NCBI GenBank assembly: GCA_040758255.1
Contig: JBFLVX010000115.1
Coordinates: 1-7,263 of the forward strand
Reading direction: 5' to 3'
Origin: JACRPZ01 sp040758255
Lineage (GTDB): Bacteria > Nitrospirota > Thermodesulfovibrionia > UBA6902
DNA: 7,263 bases
The translations under genes and the position numbers were made by a program. The notes below the pieces were generated by a model, which was not told where the DNA came from, ran no database searches, and saw only the letters and a list, made by a program, of their open reading frames with translations. This document shows, in pieces, positions 5,223-7,263 of the stretch (within the stretch, counting starts at the first letter, position 1; each line of letters starts with the position of its first letter).

Positions 5223-5918
5223 CTACTCTTCCTTCAACATCCGCACTTCAATCTTACCCTTCAATCCGTCAGCGAATCTCTTTGCGTCATCTTGAGTCCC
5301 CACTATGGAATTATAGTGCATCGGCACGGCGATCTTAGGTTTTATTGCAAGCGCCGCGTTAACCGCCTCCTCTGCTGTCATAACATATGTGCCCGATACC
5401 GGCAAAAGCGCGATGTCTGCTTTATAATTCTTCATCTCAGGGATAAAATCCGTATCTCCGGCAAGGTAGATCCTTTCGCCTTTTACAGTAAAGATATATC
5501 CAACCCAGCTATTGTCCTGTGGGTGAAATTTCTTGTTCGTATTATATGAAGGAACCGCTTCTATGTCTATGCCTTTGACAGTTATCTTCTCCCCCGGTTT
5601 TATAGTCCTGATATCACCTGAAAGCTTTGCGGCGCAGTCTGCAGGAGCAATAATTACCGTATCAGCGGATTGAACTTTCTTTACATCTTCAGGAGAGCAG
5701 TGGTCACGATGTTCATGCGTTATCAGGATTATATCAGCAATGTCTTTCTTCTTTATCTTGAAAGGATCCGTATAAATAACCTTTTCACCAACAATTTTGA
5801 ATGTGTCATGTCCGAGCCAGTGTATATCGTCTATCATTGCGCTCCTCCTCTCTCCTTCGGCAACAGCAACAGAAGCCATTAATAATAAAGACAAGATGAA
5901 AACTATATATCGTCTCAT
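5223..5918 (-). CDS. Exported metallo-beta-lactamase-fold hydrolase, UlaG-like
   Basis: This 231-residue protein belongs to the metallo-beta-lactamase superfamily of metal-dependent hydrolases. The metal-binding motif HxHxDH is complete (H68, H70, D72, H73); further ligands fit D155 in AGDTD and H201 in PMHYNS. The compact layout and the LGHDTF start of the fold (35-40) resemble the Lactamase_B_3/UlaG-like group, often annotated UPF0173 or simply MBL-fold hydrolase, not a true antibiotic-degrading enzyme. Substrate is unknown. Unlike most of that group it starts with a clear signal peptide (MRRY, hydrophobic core, AVA just before residue 21), so it is likely periplasmic. The ATG at 5918 has no strong ribosome binding site. 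It is followed on the other strand by the small two-gene module, convergent. Confidence 0.9.
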   Translation of the reverse strand: MRRYIVFILSLLLMASVAVAEGERRSAMIDDIHWLGHDTFKIVGEKVIYTDPFKIKKKDIADIILITHEHRDHCSPEDVKKVQSADTVIIAPADCAAKLSGDIRTIKPGEKITVKGIDIEAVPSYNTNKKFHPQDNSWVGYIFTVKGERIYLAGDTDFIPEMKNYKADIALLPVSGTYVMTAEEAVNAALAIKPKIAVPMHYNSIVGTQDDAKRFADGLKGKIEVRMLKEE

Positions 5919-5968
5919 TTTTTTCTACGCAAATATAATTTAGATTCTTTCTAATTTCGACTGGTTAA

Positions 5969-6002
5969 TTCCCCCTTATAAAAGGGGGTTTGGGGGTTGT
6001 TA
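5969..6002 (+). repeat. TTCCCCCTT/AAGGGGG palindrome, copy B, left arm
   Basis: The unit consists of TTCCCCCTTA, a short spacer, AAAGGGGG, then GGGGGTTGTT after three bases. It is the same unit as at 1011-1043. Together with the inverted copy at 6099-6133 it forms arms of about 34 bases around a 96-base centre. It lies upstream of the MBL gene, about 50 bases from its start. Confidence 0.65.
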
Positions 6003-6098
6003 TGATTTGCATTCATGCTGTCCATCAATTGGTATTTATAAAGCAAAGTCTTTGATACTATTGCAAGTTTTAAGATTATTTTATACTGATTGCTTTAC

Positions 6099-6133
6099 AA
6101 CAACCCCCAGTATCCCCCTTTACTAAGGGGGAA
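6099..6133 (-). repeat. TTCCCCCTT/AAGGGGG palindrome, copy C, right arm
   Basis: This is the inverted counterpart of copy B: AACAACCCCC, AGTAT, then CCCCCTTT and AAGGGGGAA. Facing arms at 5969 and 6099 give a small element with terminal inverted repeats, about 165 bases overall, with no open frame inside. It occupies most of the gap between nagA and the MBL gene; a transcript across it could fold into one long hairpin and act as a terminator for nagA. Confidence 0.65.
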
Positions 6134-6215
6134 TAAGAAAAACTTTCTAAACACTTCACCGACTCAATTTGAGAAAGAGCCATATTTAAGTAAATTATAT
6201 CACACTGAAGTCCAC

Positions 6216-7106
6216 TCACAGGTTAAGATAATTAAGCGGATTTTTGGATGCAGATTTTAATGCGTCACCCCCTGCGTTTTTAACATTCTTCAAGGCGCCT
6301 GAAAGAGTAACTACGCTTCCGGCAATGACTCCGGAGGATGTTTTAATAGTGCCCTTTTTTACCCCTGCTCCTTTTATGGAATCCGAGACCAGGATGATCC
6401 TGTCAGCCCGCTTTATTTTAAAGATAAGACTCAGCGTTTTTGGATCAAGATGAATTCCGTCGGCTACAACCTCAATATAAATATCTTTGTCCAGAAGCCC
6501 GAATCCGGCAATCCCCGGCTCCCTGTGATGAAACGGCCTCATAGCATTAAATATATGGCTTATGCCTGTTGCGCCTGCCTTCTTGCCGCTCAATGCCTGC
6601 CCGTACGTTGCATCGGAATGCCCCATATTAACTTTGATTCCAAGAGAGACCGCCCTTTCTATAACCTTCAGCGCTCCGGGCATTTCAGGGGCGATGGTCA
6701 TTATCTTTATTATCTCTTCATAACCTTCAATGAGCCTTTTAAGGTCTGCTATTGTCGGTTTAATCAGTGATTTCTTTTCCTGTGCGCCGCACCTTGCAGG
6801 ATTCAAAAAAGGCCCTTCAAGATGAACGCCCAAAATTAATGACGCATCATGCCCGCTTCTATATTTTGTCCCAGTCCGGTTTTCTGCGTTCCGCATTTTT
6901 ATCGCGGCTTTGACCGCCTCCATATTTGCGCGCATCTGACGGATTGTTCCTGAGTAAATGGTAGGGAGAAACGCGGCAGTGCCGGCTTTTGCGTAAAGCA
7001 TCGCCATCTTCTGAATATCGTCTGGATTCTCAGTCCTCGTATCGTATTTGCCGATGCCGTGTGTATGCAGGTCAATAAGATTGTTGGACATATGGAATAA
7101 TAGCAT
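6216..7106 (-). CDS. nagA: N-acetylglucosamine-6-phosphate deacetylase-like amidohydrolase, barrel only
   Basis: The family removes the acetyl group from GlcNAc-6-phosphate in amino-sugar use and cell-wall recycling. The catalytic set is complete: HTH (H14, H16), E97 in HLEGPF, H163 in GHSDA, H184 in SHIFNAM, HHREPG (193-198), ADGIH (215-219) and the acid/base D242 in VSDS. Retention of HxH suggests a two-metal site as in B. subtilis NagA. At 296 aa it is short: typical enzymes have about 380, with a beta-sandwich built from both ends. Here the metal motif begins at residue 10 and the protein stops at NPLNYLNL, just where the ADLVVLD-type strand usually follows. It therefore looks like a bare TIM barrel. 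No frameshift is visible, so this is more likely a compact subfamily than decay. M6 (7091) is an alternative start; neither has a ribosome binding site. Confidence 0.88.
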   Translation of the reverse strand: MLLFHMSNNLIDLHTHGIGKYDTRTENPDDIQKMAMLYAKAGTAAFLPTIYSGTIRQMRANMEAVKAAIKMRNAENRTGTKYRSGHDASLILGVHLEGPFLNPARCGAQEKKSLIKPTIADLKRLIEGYEEIIKIMTIAPEMPGALKVIERAVSLGIKVNMGHSDATYGQALSGKKAGATGISHIFNAMRPFHHREPGIAGFGLLDKDIYIEVVADGIHLDPKTLSLIFKIKRADRIILVSDSIKGAGVKKGTIKTSSGVIAGSVVTLSGALKNVKNAGGDALKSASKNPLNYLNL

Positions 7107-7229
7107 ATTCAGGAATGCTCTTAAATAAAGTCCGTTATTACTCGCAGGACAAAAACCTATATCAAAACTGACTATTAAGTACTTGCTTTTCAGCGCAAAT
7201 TATGCAAAAATTATTAAAAAGGAGATTAT
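7107..7229. promoter_or_regulatory. Divergent intergenic region between nagA and the right-edge gene
   Basis: These 123 bases must hold the start signals of two genes that point away from each other. I see no convincing sigma70 pair; TTGCTT at 7183-7188 has no good -10 partner. No NagC- or NagR-like palindrome is obvious. The ribosome binding site AAAGGAG ends at 7224. Confidence 0.5.
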
Positions 7230-7263
7230 ATGAGCCTGACTGCAGAGATTGATAAAGAGACTC
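7230..7263 (+). CDS. Start of an unidentified gene, cut by the window edge
   Basis: An ATG at 7230 follows AAAGGAG by five bases, one of the best ribosome binding sites here. The readable eleven codons give MSLTAEIDKET and remain open at the edge. Too little is visible to name a product. Its divergence from nagA could mean a shared control region. Confidence 0.6.
   Translation, partial: MSLTAEIDKET

Noticed and set aside
5160..5549. Plus-strand open frame of 129 codons opposite the MBL gene
   Set aside because: It is antisense to the conserved C-terminal half of the hydrolase and has no family resemblance or ribosome binding site.
5969..6133. CRISPR array from the repeated G/C-run units
   Set aside because: There are only two facing units in this place, in opposite orientation and with a single centre, so it is an inverted pair and not a direct-repeat array.
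6450..6770. Plus-strand open frame of 106 codons opposite nagA
   Set aside because: It is antisense to the catalytic core of the NagA-like gene; no start signal.

Overview
The window is ordinary bacterial chromosome with housekeeping and envelope genes, a small toxin-antitoxin-like pair and many short palindromic repeats. A TonB-type energy transducer points to a diderm (Gram-negative) bacterium. The moderately AT-rich composition, a type III pantothenate kinase beside a biotin ligase, and the dense GTCATTCC and TTCCCCCTT palindromes resemble environmental Nitrospirota or deltaproteobacterial-type genomes. That placement is a guess from style, not a demonstrated assignment.

Positions 1-3344 hold four genes, all on the minus strand. 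In transcription order they are birA (biotin-protein ligase without a DNA-binding domain), coaX (type III pantothenate kinase), a universal stress protein, and a TonB-family protein that starts with TTG. birA and coaX are 27 nt apart and probably co-transcribed; they supply two cofactor functions, biotinylation and the first step of CoA synthesis. The stress protein has its own strong ribosome binding site. The TonB gene is bracketed by two palindromic elements with GTCATTCC-type ends.

Positions 3345-3584 form a divergent control region. It has an extended -10 promoter facing birA, a sigma70-like promoter facing the plus-strand gene, and a recurring TGACTAATA motif. Positions 3585-4385 encode a secreted DUF4424-like protein, followed by a hairpin. 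A 314-base gap (4386-4699) has no convincing gene but holds a stretch that looks like a decayed repeat or coding relic. Positions 4700-5145 carry two small genes overlapping by ATGA: a DUF4258-like protein and a DUF2283 protein. This is a candidate toxin-antitoxin module, possibly read from a leaderless mRNA.

Positions 5223-7106 hold two minus-strand genes: an exported metallo-beta-lactamase-fold hydrolase and an unusually short NagA-like deacetylase reduced to its catalytic barrel. Between them lies an inverted pair of G/C-run palindromes. At the right edge a plus-strand gene starts at 7230 behind a good ribosome binding site; only its first eleven codons are visible.

I see no CRISPR array, tRNA, rRNA or intact transposase. 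The items most worth a second look are the small two-gene module with its leaderless-looking promoter, the barrel-only NagA homologue, the nested palindromes and the relic stretch near 4511-4669.
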